A DNA stretch of 64,000 nt, taken from contig NZ_VNIP01000016.1 of assembly GCF_008370325.1 (NCBI RefSeq), positions 1 to 64,000 of the forward strand, read 5' to 3'. The stretch is from Martinezella tropici. Its GTDB lineage: Bacteria; Pseudomonadota; Alphaproteobacteria; Rhizobiales; Rhizobiaceae. Shown here one piece after another: positions 9,481-17,347 of the stretch. Below the pieces are notes generated by a model. It did no database searches. It saw nothing but the letters and a program-made list of their open reading frames with translations, and was not told where the DNA came from. The translations under genes and the position numbers were made by a program. Each line of letters begins with the position of its first letter. Positions within the stretch are counted from its first letter, which is position 1.

Positions 9481-9510
9481 CCGGTTCCCAAAGATGATAG
9501 GATCAGCTTT

Positions 9511-11835
9511 TCAGAGAGGCTTTCGATCGCCGGATCTGTCGGCCGATGGTGCGAACGTCATGCGCTCGAGAATCCGCACCGGCGGCAGTTCTCCGGCAAA
9601 CCGTTCCACCTCGATTTTCGTGATCTGCCCGGTCGAGCCTTGCGCCAATCGGGACGTTCCGACGTCACGGGTGAGAATATTCGGGTTGCCATGAATGCAC
9701 ATGGCTGTGCCCGCCGCCGGATCATCCGGCTCGAACCATGCTCCCGTTGCAAGCTGCATCACGCCTTTTCGGACAGTTGCGCTCAACCGAGCGGCAGCAA
9801 GACAGCTGCCCCGCGCGTTGAAGAGGCGGACGACATCGCCGTCCGATATGCCGCGCTCCGCCGCGTCGACGGGGTTGATGCGAACCGGCTCGCGGTCCTT
9901 GATCTTGGTCGAGCGGCTGAAATCGCCGTAGTCCAGCTGGCTATGCAGGCGCTGGTGCGGTTGGTTGCAGACCAGATGCAGCGGATAGCGGCTCTCATCC
10001 GCTTCTGACCTCGGCGGATACCAACGTGGATGACCGCCGCAGTCGTCGTAGCCAAAGTCTTCGATGGTTTGCGAGAAGATCTCGATTTTTCCCGAGGGCG
10101 TCTGCAGCGGAAACGCAGAAGGGTCGTGCCGGAAGGCGCGCGCCGGTCCGCCATCCTCGGGCTTGAGCGGCAGACGAAGTTCGCCATTTTCCCAGAACGC
10201 CTCGAAATCAGGCGCGTCGTGACCGCCATCGGCGAGCGCCTTACGCGTCGTCTCGAACAGATAGGCGAGCCATGCCCGACTGGTCCGGTTCGCGGTGAAT
10301 TCCTCGTCTTTCCCGAGACGACGGGCGATCGCGGCAAAGATCTCGTAATCGTCTCGTGCTTCGCCAACCGGCTCGATCAGTTTTTTCATGGCGATCATGA
10401 GCTCGTCGCGATCTGCTGCGCCGATATCGTCTCGTTCCAGTGTCGTCGTCGCGGGCAGCACAATGTCGGCATGACGAGCAGTCGAAGTCCAGGCCGTCTC
10501 GTGCACGATAATCGTCTCCGGCCGTTTGAATGCCGACCGCAGCCGATTGATATCCTGATGGTGATGAAACGGATTGCCGCCCGCCCAATAGACGAGGCGA
10601 ATGTCCGGATAACGCAAAGCCTGGCCGTTGTAGTGGAATTCCTCACCGGGATTAAGGAGCATGTCGGCGATACGCGCGACGGGGATAAAATCGGTCACAG
10701 GATTTCGGAACTGATTGAGGGTCGGCAGCGGTACCGCCAATTGATGCTTGCCGATATTGCCCAAGGCTCCAAGGGAATAGGAATAGCCGCCGCCATCCAG
10801 CCCGATCTGCCCCAGCATTGCGGCGAGCACGATGCCCATCCAGACCGGCTGCTCGCCGTAGTCGGCGCGCTGCAGGGAATGACTGACGGTGATCAGCGTC
10901 CTTGCGCGTGCCATCTTGCGTGCCAGGTCTTTGATGACTTCTACGCCGATGCCGCAGATATCTGCAGCCCATTCGGGGCTCTTTTCCAATCCGTCGGTGC
11001 GGCCGAGCAGATAATCCTCGAAACGGTCGTAGCCGACCGTATACCGATCCAGGAAGGGACGGTCATGCAGGTCTTCACCGACAAGCACATGCGCGAGGCC
11101 AAGCATCAGCGCCACATCGGTGCCGGGTATGATCGGCAGCCATTCCGCGCTCAGGTCAGCGGGAAAATCGTCCTCGAGCGGGCTGACGAGTATGAAGCGG
11201 GCGCCGCGGGCGCTGGCGCCGGTGAGCTTCTGCCGTACGACATGCGTGCTGATGCCGCCGCCGTGCACATCCGCATTCTTGATCGCCATTCCGCCGAAGG
11301 CGACGACCAGTTCGCTGCTCCGCTCTATGGCATCCCAGGTGACGCTCTTGCGGTCGAACTGGTCATATGGTCCCAAGACATGCGGGATGACGACCATGGC
11401 CGCACCGGAACTGTACGTGTTGACGGATCGCACATATCCGCCCAGCACATTCAAGAAGCGATGGATCTGGCTTTGCGCATGGTGGAAGCGTCCGGCGCTC
11501 GACCAGCCGTAGGAGCCACCGAACACGGCGCGAGGGCCATACTCGCCGTAAACACGCTGAAGCTCTTTCGCGACCAGTTTCTCCGCCTCGGGCCAGCTGA
11601 CCTCCAGATAGTCGTCTGCTCCGCGTTTGGCTGCATGACCAGGTGTGCCTTCGAGCCAGCCGCGCCGGATCGCGGGGCGCCTGACGCGAGCCGGGCTATC
11701 GGCAATCGCGGGAAGATTGCCCAGCAATGGGGAGGGGTGCGGATCGCCCGGATGCGGCCGGATCTCTAGCTTGCCGTTCTCGTATCGGCCTGAGAACGCT
11801 CCCCAATGGGAACTGTGGGTCTTGAACGCGTTCAT
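9511..11835 (-). CDS. Molybdopterin-dependent S/N-oxide reductase, BisC/DMSO reductase type
   Basis: The 774-residue protein opens with SSHWGAFSGRYENGKL, as in BisC and TorA/DorA relatives, and lacks a signal peptide and the N-terminal Fe-S cysteine motif. It should therefore be a cytoplasmic BisC-like enzyme. The NTYSSGAAMVVIPHVLG segment (about residues 139-155) aligns with the Mo-ligand serine region of DMSO reductase, making Ser142 the likely ligand. Further family segments are VYWAGGNPFHHHQDINRL and the C-terminal cofactor domain with NQPHQRLHSQLDYGDFS. It likely reduces a sulfoxide such as biotin or methionine sulfoxide. It lies in the sulfur-type cluster as the last gene of the putative PanE-TetR-DsbA unit. 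Confidence 0.88.
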   Translation of the reverse strand: MNAFKTHSSHWGAFSGRYENGKLEIRPHPGDPHPSPLLGNLPAIADSPARVRRPAIRRGWLEGTPGHAAKRGADDYLEVSWPEAEKLVAKELQRVYGEYGPRAVFGGSYGWSSAGRFHHAQSQIHRFLNVLGGYVRSVNTYSSGAAMVVIPHVLGPYDQFDRKSVTWDAIERSSELVVAFGGMAIKNADVHGGGISTHVVRQKLTGASARGARFILVSPLEDDFPADLSAEWLPIIPGTDVALMLGLAHVLVGEDLHDRPFLDRYTVGYDRFEDYLLGRTDGLEKSPEWAADICGIGVEVIKDLARKMARARTLITVSHSLQRADYGEQPVWMGIVLAAMLGQIGLDGGGYSYSLGALGNIGKHQLAVPLPTLNQFRNPVTDFIPVARIADMLLNPGEEFHYNGQALRYPDIRLVYWAGGNPFHHHQDINRLRSAFKRPETIIVHETAWTSTARHADIVLPATTTLERDDIGAADRDELMIAMKKLIEPVGEARDDYEIFAAIARRLGKDEEFTANRTSRAWLAYLFETTRKALADGGHDAPDFEAFWENGELRLPLKPEDGGPARAFRHDPSAFPLQTPSGKIEIFSQTIEDFGYDDCGGHPRWYPPRSEADESRYPLHLVCNQPHQRLHSQLDYGDFSRSTKIKDREPVRINPVDAAERGISDGDVVRLFNARGSCLAAARLSATVRKGVMQLATGAWFEPDDPAAGTAMCIHGNPNILTRDVGTSRLAQGSTGQITKIEVERFAGELPPVRILERMTFAPSADRSGDRKPL

Positions 11836-11886
11836 CTGAGAGTGTCCTCGGCGATCGATGCGCTTCCAAAAGGAGGCTGACGAAAC

Positions 11887-12092
11887 CTAGCCCGGCAGGA
11901 TCTTTCCTGGGTTCATGATGCCACCGGGGTCGACTGCGTTCTTGATGACCGCCATGAGATTCACGGCGTCGCCATGTTCCTGGCGCAGATAGGCAATCTT
12001 GCCCGTGCCCACGCCATGTTCGCCCGTCGATGTGCCGCCGACCGAAATCGCATATTCGACCATCTTCTTGTCGATGGCGGACTGAACAAGTC
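11887..12092 (-). pseudogene. C-terminal remnant of a GlcD-type FAD-linked oxidase
   Basis: The minus-strand frame encodes GGTSTGEHGVGTGKIAYL and ends NAVDPGGIMNPGKILPG. These are the hallmark C-terminal segments of FAD-linked oxidases such as GlcD, D-lactate and D-2-hydroxyglutarate dehydrogenases. Only about 68 recognisable residues are present, starting near LVQSAIDKKMVEYAI. Further upstream the same frame is antisense shadow of the neighbouring gene, so the N-terminal 400 or so residues are gone. It lies between the molybdoenzyme gene and the DsbA-family gene and marks a deletion junction. Confidence 0.75.
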
Positions 12093-12133
12093 TCCGGCAG
12101 CTGCGCTTGTCGCAAGCACCTGTCGGAATGAAA

Positions 12134-12736
12134 TCAGGCAACCAGCATCTCGCCCTGGAGATGCCGTTCGAGGAAGGGCAGGCTGTCCTGTCCCCAGTAG
12201 AGCTCGTTTTCGTAGCGGAACGTCGGAAGTCCGAAAACACCCGACTGCTTGGCCGCCTTGTAATTCGCCTTCCAGATTGCCTGCACGGCATCGCTCTGAC
12301 CTTGCGCATCGAGCGTAGCGCCATCGAAACCAGCGGCATCCGCTATCGCCCGGCGAACCTCCGCCTTGCCGATGTCCTCACCGCGTCCCCAGAAGGCTTC
12401 CTGGAGGGCTCGCGTCAACGGCAGCCAGTCTGCGCCATTTTCGATAGCGGCAATGATCATGAAGCCGGCGGATGTCGGATCTGAAAGCGCGGCGCGGTTT
12501 TCGAAATTTAACGTCTTACCTCGTAGTGCCGCCCAACGCTTCAAATCCGTAGTCCAGTAGGCACGGCGTGCCGCCGGCCGGTTGCGCGCGTAGATCGCGC
12601 CATTATCCTCGATCAGCGGGATGAGAAAAGGACGGATCGTGGCCTCATGTTCACGAGCCAGTTCGGCAAACGGCTCGAGACCGATGAAGGACCAAGGCGA
12701 GCCGATGCCGAAGAAGTAATCGATGGTTTTTGTCAT
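12134..12736 (-). CDS. DsbA/GST-kappa family protein (2-hydroxychromene-2-carboxylate isomerase-like)
   Basis: The 200-residue protein begins KTIDYFFGIGSPWSFIGLEP, the thioredoxin-like start of HCCA isomerase/GST-kappa proteins, where SPW/SPY replaces the CxxC of true DsbA. It has the helical insert and a late GVFGLPTFRYENELYWGQD segment containing the cis-proline. Family members use glutathione for isomerisation of aromatic breakdown products or for conjugation. The start overlaps the TetR stop codon by four bases, so the two are co-translated. The real substrate is unknown. Confidence 0.85.
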   Translation of the reverse strand: MTKTIDYFFGIGSPWSFIGLEPFAELAREHEATIRPFLIPLIEDNGAIYARNRPAARRAYWTTDLKRWAALRGKTLNFENRAALSDPTSAGFMIIAAIENGADWLPLTRALQEAFWGRGEDIGKAEVRRAIADAAGFDGATLDAQGQSDAVQAIWKANYKAAKQSGVFGLPTFRYENELYWGQDSLPFLERHLQGEMLVA

Positions 12737-13317
12737 GCTTTGCTCTTTTTTGAAGGCTCACTCGAATGGATTGCGGCGTCGAAGACGGAAAGCGCGCAGT
12801 CGCGGGCAATCAGTACCGCCTGTGGATCGCGGCCAACCGCCACAGTGGCGAGTGCCCCTTCGTAGAGAAGGGAGAGATGCGCTGACGCCTGGTTCGGGCT
12901 GCCGCCTGTTCTTGCCATGATGGCGCCGAATATGCCTCTCACCATGGCCTTGTGTGCCCGCGCCACTGACACGACACGTTCGGAGTCGCCGTGCTCTGCG
13001 ACCGCAAGAGCGAAGGCGCAGCCGCGAAACTCTGGGCTATCAGCCTTTTCGTGCAGCCGTTCAAAGATCACGTTGATCTGCTCTCTTGGTTCATTCGTCG
13101 CCTCAAGAACGTCTTGCAGCGAGCGAATGACGCGGTCGTGGCGATCCTCGAGATAGGCGGCGACGAGATGGTCCTTGGACGGAAAGTGCCGGTAGAGTGT
13201 GGCCTTCGCGACCTTCGCTTCTTCGATGATGCGATCGATCCCGACGGCCCGGATGCCTTCTTTGTAAAAGAGCGCGCCGGCTGCGATGAGGATATGATCT
13301 GATATGGCTTCTCTCAT
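12733..13317 (-). CDS. TetR-family transcriptional regulator
   Basis: The 194-residue protein has a TetR helix-turn-helix near its start: ALFYKEGIRAVGIDRIIEEA followed by KATLYRHFPSKDHLVAAYL (about residues 17-57). The rest is a helical ligand domain with a C-terminal half like TetR_C_33 proteins. It is coupled to the DsbA-family gene and follows the PanE-like gene by 51 bases. It is the only regulator inside the cluster, so it is the natural candidate to bind the three repeated upstream elements; that link is inference. Confidence 0.88.
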   Translation of the reverse strand: MREAISDHILIAAGALFYKEGIRAVGIDRIIEEAKVAKATLYRHFPSKDHLVAAYLEDRHDRVIRSLQDVLEATNEPREQINVIFERLHEKADSPEFRGCAFALAVAEHGDSERVVSVARAHKAMVRGIFGAIMARTGGSPNQASAHLSLLYEGALATVAVGRDPQAVLIARDCALSVFDAAIHSSEPSKKSKA

Positions 13318-13368
13318 TGGGTCGCTTCAGCTTGAGGTTTCATCGTTGTGGGATTGGCAGGCAAGTGA

Positions 13369-14394
13369 TCACGCGGTCTCGAGAAGACCAGTGTCGATGC
13401 CGCTATGTGATCTGTCGACAAGTGAGCGGATCGCGTCAAGCGGCAGCGGTTTTGAGAAGCCTTCACGCGCCAGTCGGCCGGCAAGCGTCTGAACCGCCAC
13501 GTTATAGGGTGTCGGAATATTGTGAAGGCGGCCAAGCAGGACGATTTCGCCGTTCAGAAAATCGACTTCGCTCGACGCCCCGCGAATAAAGCTTTGCCAC
13601 GTCGATTGCTGCCCCGGCTGGATGCCGCTGTTCTGCGCTACGCGCCAACCTGAGATATCGATAGTCCGCTCCGAAGGTGAAGCGGGACTGTATCCGGCAG
13701 CCTCCAGAGCTTGGCGAGCCTCGCTCACCAATGCCTCGCCAATCGAAACCAATAGATCGGCAGAACCGTCGAACAGTTCCAGCACGTTTCGAACGTTGTG
13801 AAGAAGTTTGGCCGATTTCCAACGCTGGATGTCGGGGCTCGTTTCCGCGAGGTAGCCTGCACGGTTCAGGTCCGCAGCAATTCGATCGCTCGTTTCATCA
13901 CGGCTCAGTGGAAAACGCCCGACTGTGACGACGCCGACCTGCGGGTCGCCGCTGACAGCGACTTTGCCTGTTTCCGTGAAGCGGGCAGGCGTGATGATGC
14001 TCGCTCCATAAACCCGGTCAAAGGTTCTGAGCGCAAACGCTTCTGCTGCCAGGCCGTTCTGGAAGGTGACCACAGGAAGATTAGCGGCAGTTGTGGTTGT
14101 CGCGCCTGATACCGGCCGCCATGACCAGAAGGCGAGGGCGCCGGCCACATCCTGCGACTTCACCGTCAGCAAAAGAATATCGCTCGGCTTCAACTCGGGC
14201 AGATCGGCGAGATCGAAGGCGTTCAGACTGATCTGTTGCGTACCGGATGGACGCTGGTAGCTTAAGCCATGTTCCTTCACATGGCCGATTTGCGCGCCTC
14301 GTCCGATCAACGCGTAGCTGATGCCGGAAAGCTCGAACTGTGCAGCCATGCTCGCGCCGACTGCCCCCGCTCCGATGATGATGTACCGGGTCAT
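13369..14394 (-). CDS. Ketopantoate reductase-family oxidoreductase (PanE/ApbA-like)
   Basis: The 341-residue protein begins TRYIIIGAGAVGASMAAQFE, an NAD(P)-binding Rossmann start with GxGxxG. It continues with KPSDILLLTVKSQD (as LKPSDILLLTVKSQD) and VTFQNGLAAE, which match the PanE/ApbA N-terminal domain. The C-terminal helical domain contains GASSEVDFLNGEIVLLGRLH, the typical ketopantoate-reductase segment with a nucleotide/substrate-contacting region. Several rhizobial paralogues are not involved in pantothenate synthesis and occur in catabolic clusters; this one probably belongs to those. It is first in its unit, and element copy C lies about 265 bases upstream. Confidence 0.85.
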   Translation of the reverse strand: MTRYIIIGAGAVGASMAAQFELSGISYALIGRGAQIGHVKEHGLSYQRPSGTQQISLNAFDLADLPELKPSDILLLTVKSQDVAGALAFWSWRPVSGATTTTAANLPVVTFQNGLAAEAFALRTFDRVYGASIITPARFTETGKVAVSGDPQVGVVTVGRFPLSRDETSDRIAADLNRAGYLAETSPDIQRWKSAKLLHNVRNVLELFDGSADLLVSIGEALVSEARQALEAAGYSPASPSERTIDISGWRVAQNSGIQPGQQSTWQSFIRGASSEVDFLNGEIVLLGRLHNIPTPYNVAVQTLAGRLAREGFSKPLPLDAIRSLVDRSHSGIDTGLLETA

Positions 14395-14657
14395 TTCGTC
14401 TTTCCAAATCTAATCTGCGGCTGACACACGCGCCGTCGTCGCGCTTGTCGCCATTCAACACCTACGGTTCCTGCTAAGGAATAAAAGACAGTTGCTCCGA
14501 TTGGGAAATCGCATGATCTGCCTGGGGATGACAGCCGGCTAACGCAACACTTTGAATTCGAAATCCTGGTCAACATTGATGGCCCATTGAGCGTTACATA
14601 ACGTAAGCGCCCGCTTCCTGAATGTTGGGAGAAGTGTAGGTTATCACCTCATCAGCA

Positions 14658-14705
14658 GAAAGACAGGTCGTTCTTTTTCTACTGAATTAGTAGAAAATAT
14701 TTGCT
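14658..14705 (-). promoter_or_regulatory. Conserved upstream inverted-repeat element, copy C
   Basis: This is the cleanest copy: 9-base arms TTTTCTACT (14675-14683) and AGTAGAAAA (14689-14697) around GAATT, preceded by AAAGACAGGTC as in copy A. It lies upstream of the PanE-like gene in the 14395-14686 gap. Its right part overlaps the end of the remnant frame that follows, suggesting that the decay stopped at the edge of a functional site. Confidence 0.65.
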
Positions 14706-14806
14706 CGGCCCTTATCTTCTGGGTACCTATCCTTCAATGCGATAGTCCGTGGGGCGCGGGTTCGATCTGATGGGGAGGGAGTGCAGTACCTATCTGGATA
14801 CAGATC

Positions 14807-15046
14807 GCCGGTTCCTTCGAAGAGACGATGAAGATGGCGCACGGAGATACCAAGTGCACGCGCCGCAGTCGACCGTGAAAGATGCGGGTTGTAGCGTACA
14901 CATCGGCGGGTTTCGCTTTGCGACAGACCCAGCATAGGGCGAGCGACTGCTGCGCCTGCCTCGTGGAGCCCACAGGCAACGGCAAATCCGATGCCTGCGG
15001 TGGATCCCGTAACCAAGCCGATTTTACCTGATAGGTTGATACTCAA
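14807..15046 (-). pseudogene. Chimeric remnant: SDR N-terminus joined to an AraC helix-turn-helix piece
   Basis: The frame starts LSGKIGLVTGSTAGIGFAVA, an unmistakable short-chain dehydrogenase N-terminus with TGxxxGIG, but it breaks off after about 36 residues (HEAGAAVARP). Without a stop it continues as HLSRSTAARALGISVRHLHR (about residues 55-74), the first helix-turn-helix of AraC-family regulators, then loses similarity. Neither half is complete: the SDR catalytic YxxxK and the second AraC helix-turn-helix are absent. The minus strand reads to 14687 before a stop. I regard it as fused debris rather than a functional protein. Confidence 0.7.
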
Positions 15047-15486
15047 CTCGTTTCTGCTGGAAGGTGGGCGGGCGGTGCATTCGTCGCGCCACCATCAGCT
15101 TGTTGGACGGAACCGGTGTTTCAGACCCGGTGATGCCGAGGCTCGTCGGTCTGCGCCGGAGTGGCTTACGCGGCCGCGTCCAGCGTATTGAAGGCGGCCC
15201 GGTGCGAGGTGACGAAGTCCTGAACGGTCATCTGGAAGCGGTGGGGTGATCGAGCGCGACGAGACCGGGCTCGTGCGGCGCGTGACGATGACGTTTGCGC
15301 CTTTGGATTCCGCGGTGTCACTGTCGGCAGGACTTGGCGGCATCGTCGGGGAGGAGTTTGATGGTGATCTCTTTACGACACGTCGGTGAATGAGATCGCG
15401 GCCTCCTGATTGCCAGACTGGCGCTCGATCGCACTTAAAGCCGCCGAGGGCTGGGCTACGGCCAGCCCTCGGCCTTTCGTACGCCA
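15047..15486 (-). other. Decayed 440-base stretch with a possible oxidoreductase C-terminus
   Basis: No intact gene was seen. On the minus strand a frame ends at 15166 with PHRFQMTVQDFVTSHRAAF, which resembles the C-terminal tail of NmrA-type NAD(P)-binding proteins. Nothing upstream in that frame is recognisable. It adjoins the chimeric SDR/AraC remnant, so the whole 14.8-15.5 kb stretch looks like gene debris. Confidence 0.35.
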
Positions 15487-16458
15487 TCAGCCGCGGAGGA
15501 ACGCCAGCAGGTCGGCGTTCAAGCGGTCCTTGTCGACATGCAGCAATCCATGCGAGCCGCCTTCGTAAACGATCAGCTTGGCATGCGGAACGAGCCCAGC
15601 CGTCAGTTTCGCGGAGATCTCCAGTGGGACGATCTGATCATCGCTGCCGTGGACTACCAGCGCGGGGACGGTGATCTTCTTCAGGTCATCGCGGAAATCG
15701 GTCTCCGAGAAGGCGCCAAGCGCATGATAGGCGGCAAGAAACCCGGTTGCCTGCCCCTGCCGCCAGTAGCTCTCCCGCAGGCCTTCCGATACATGCGCGC
15801 CCGGACGGTTGAAGCTATAGTACGGCATGGTGACGTCGAGATTCCACTGCGACCGGTTTGTCTGCACGGCGGCGCGGAATGTATCGAACAATTCCTTCTG
15901 TGCACCGTTCGGGTTGGTCGTGGTCTTGAGCAGGAAGGGTGTCACCGAGGACACGAAGGCGACTTTTGCGACGCGGCTCTGGCCATGGCGCGCGACATAG
16001 CGTGCGACCTCGCCACCACCCATCGAATGACCGACGAAGGTCGCCTCGCGCAGATCGAGTGCCTCGACCAGTTGCGCCAGATCATCGGCGAAGGTGTCGT
16101 AGTCGTAACCATCGGAGGGCTGGCTCGATCGGCCAAAACCCCGGCGATCATGGGCGATGACGCGGTAGCCATTCTGCAACAGGAAGAACATCTGGTCCTC
16201 CCAGGCGTCGGACGAGAGCGGATAGCCATGGCTGAACACCACGGCCGGACCGGTGCCCCAGTCCTTGTAGTAGAGGCTGGTGCCGTCTTTCGTGATGAGG
16301 TGATCGCCGGTTGGCTTGCCGGCACGGTTTGACGCGGGGGTCTTTGCATCCGCCGGATTGGCGCTGGCCCCTGCAGCCGCAAGTCCGACGCCAGCGATGG
16401 CGACCCCTTTCAAGAGGTTGCGCCGGGAAGCGCTTTCGGGTGTTGTGATCGTCGACAT
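15487..16458 (-). CDS. Alpha/beta hydrolase, non-heme chloroperoxidase type, with Tat signal
   Basis: I start the protein at the ATG at 16458 (323 residues), which has a GGAG ribosome site; a frame extending to 16497 lacks one. It begins with a twin-arginine signal (ASRRNLLKGVAIAGVGLAA). The fold then shows the HGYPLSSDAWEDQM oxyanion region, the nucleophile elbow GHSMGGGEV, the acid in HGSDDQIVP and the histidine in GGSHGLLH, so the Ser-Asp-His triad is complete. This subfamily is usually cytoplasmic; export is a notable variation also seen in other rhizobia. It is likely an esterase/perhydrolase. It lies upstream of a remnant and next to the GST gene, both on the minus strand. Confidence 0.88.
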   Translation of the reverse strand: MSTITTPESASRRNLLKGVAIAGVGLAAAGASANPADAKTPASNRAGKPTGDHLITKDGTSLYYKDWGTGPAVVFSHGYPLSSDAWEDQMFFLLQNGYRVIAHDRRGFGRSSQPSDGYDYDTFADDLAQLVEALDLREATFVGHSMGGGEVARYVARHGQSRVAKVAFVSSVTPFLLKTTTNPNGAQKELFDTFRAAVQTNRSQWNLDVTMPYYSFNRPGAHVSEGLRESYWRQGQATGFLAAYHALGAFSETDFRDDLKKITVPALVVHGSDDQIVPLEISAKLTAGLVPHAKLIVYEGGSHGLLHVDKDRLNADLLAFLRG

Positions 16459-16556
16459 GAGGAAACTCCGTGAGAAATAAGCCGCCCGCGGCGGCATGAT
16501 TGTCGAATGCGGATGGGCGTGTTGGCGCGATGGTCGAGCCGCCTCCCTGTCTGGGA

Positions 16557-17243
16557 TCAGAAGCCTAGCCTGCGCAGATCCTCCGTGACGAACGTCTGGC
16601 CGCTGCGGTTCTTGACGCTCGGCAGTTCAGAAACCTTCGCGCGCCAGGCATTCAGCGCGGTGTAGGACTCGGGCACAGCAATGCCGGCCGCATCGGCAAA
16701 CATCAGCCCGGCAAACACAGTGATATCGGCCATCGAGAATACGTCGCCCGCGACGAACGAATGCCCCCGCAACACCGCGTCGAAATACTTCATGCCGGCA
16801 ATCGCCTTGTCGCGCTGGCGGTTGCCCCATTCCTGGCGGCCAACCCATTCAGGGCTCTTGAACACCTGCAGGTCGGCACCGAGGCCAGGCGTTGCGTGGT
16901 GGAAGTAATTGCCGACCGCGTCGAGCAGCTCGGTTTCCGCTCGCTTCTGCATCATGTGGATGACAGCCTTTTCCCTCGGCGTCTTGCCGGTGAGCTTCGG
17001 TTCGCCGTCGAGATTATCGAGGTATTCCGTGATGGCGGTGGATTCGGCGATGTAGGTGCTGTCGTCGAGTTGCAGGACCGGCAACACGCCGGAAGGATTC
17101 TTTTCGAGGAAAGCCGGCTGTTTGTGTTCGGCGGCGATGAGATCGACGGAGACGAACTCGACCTGGGGTTCGAGCCCCTTCTCGGCGAGGACGATGCGGA
17201 TGCGGGCCGGATTAGGAAAGCCGGGGCGATCAAAGATTTTCAT
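16557..17243 (-). CDS. Glutathione S-transferase
   Basis: The 228-residue protein has the thioredoxin-like N-terminal domain (MKIFDRPGFPNPARIRIVLAEKG, here read as separate segments MKIFDRPG and RIVLAEKG). The cis-proline is in NPSGVLPVLQ and the glutathione-contact segment is AESTAITEYLDNL. The helical C-terminal domain contains FVAGDVFSMADITVFAGL, the N-capping box region. It has a strong AAGGAGTC ribosome site. It is divergently oriented from the TetR gene at 17348, and palindromic sites in the 104 bases between them suggest that the TetR protein controls it. A detoxification role is likely. Confidence 0.9.
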   Translation of the reverse strand: MKIFDRPGFPNPARIRIVLAEKGLEPQVEFVSVDLIAAEHKQPAFLEKNPSGVLPVLQLDDSTYIAESTAITEYLDNLDGEPKLTGKTPREKAVIHMMQKRAETELLDAVGNYFHHATPGLGADLQVFKSPEWVGRQEWGNRQRDKAIAGMKYFDAVLRGHSFVAGDVFSMADITVFAGLMFADAAGIAVPESYTALNAWRAKVSELPSVKNRSGQTFVTEDLRRLGF

Positions 17244-17255
17244 GAAAGACTCCTT

Positions 17256-17338
17256 ATCTGTCTATCGATAGATAGATTACGGCCCTCGTTTATCTCTTCC
17301 CTTTTTCGGCGTCAACAACTATCTATCGAGTGATAGGT
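17256..17338. promoter_or_regulatory. Two palindromic operator sites between GST and TetR genes
   Basis: Site 1 is a perfect 12-base palindrome TCTATCGATAGA (17261-17272) flanked by further TATC/GATA half-sites. Site 2 at about 17319-17337 reads CTATCTATCGAGTGATAG and shares the CTATC and GATAG half-sites. Each lies close to one of the divergent start codons. This layout is expected for a TetR repressor controlling itself and the GST gene. Confidence 0.65.
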
Positions 17339-17347
17339 GCGGATCAG

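Noticed and set aside
10030..11769. A 579-codon plus-strand frame opposite the molybdoenzyme gene
   Set aside because: The minus strand carries all BisC-family motifs in one frame; the plus frame is a GC-driven shadow.
2696..14705. The three-copy element as ends of an insertion sequence or miniature transposon
   Set aside because: The copies share orientation and position before genes, are under 50 bases, have no target duplications that I can see, and no transposase is present.
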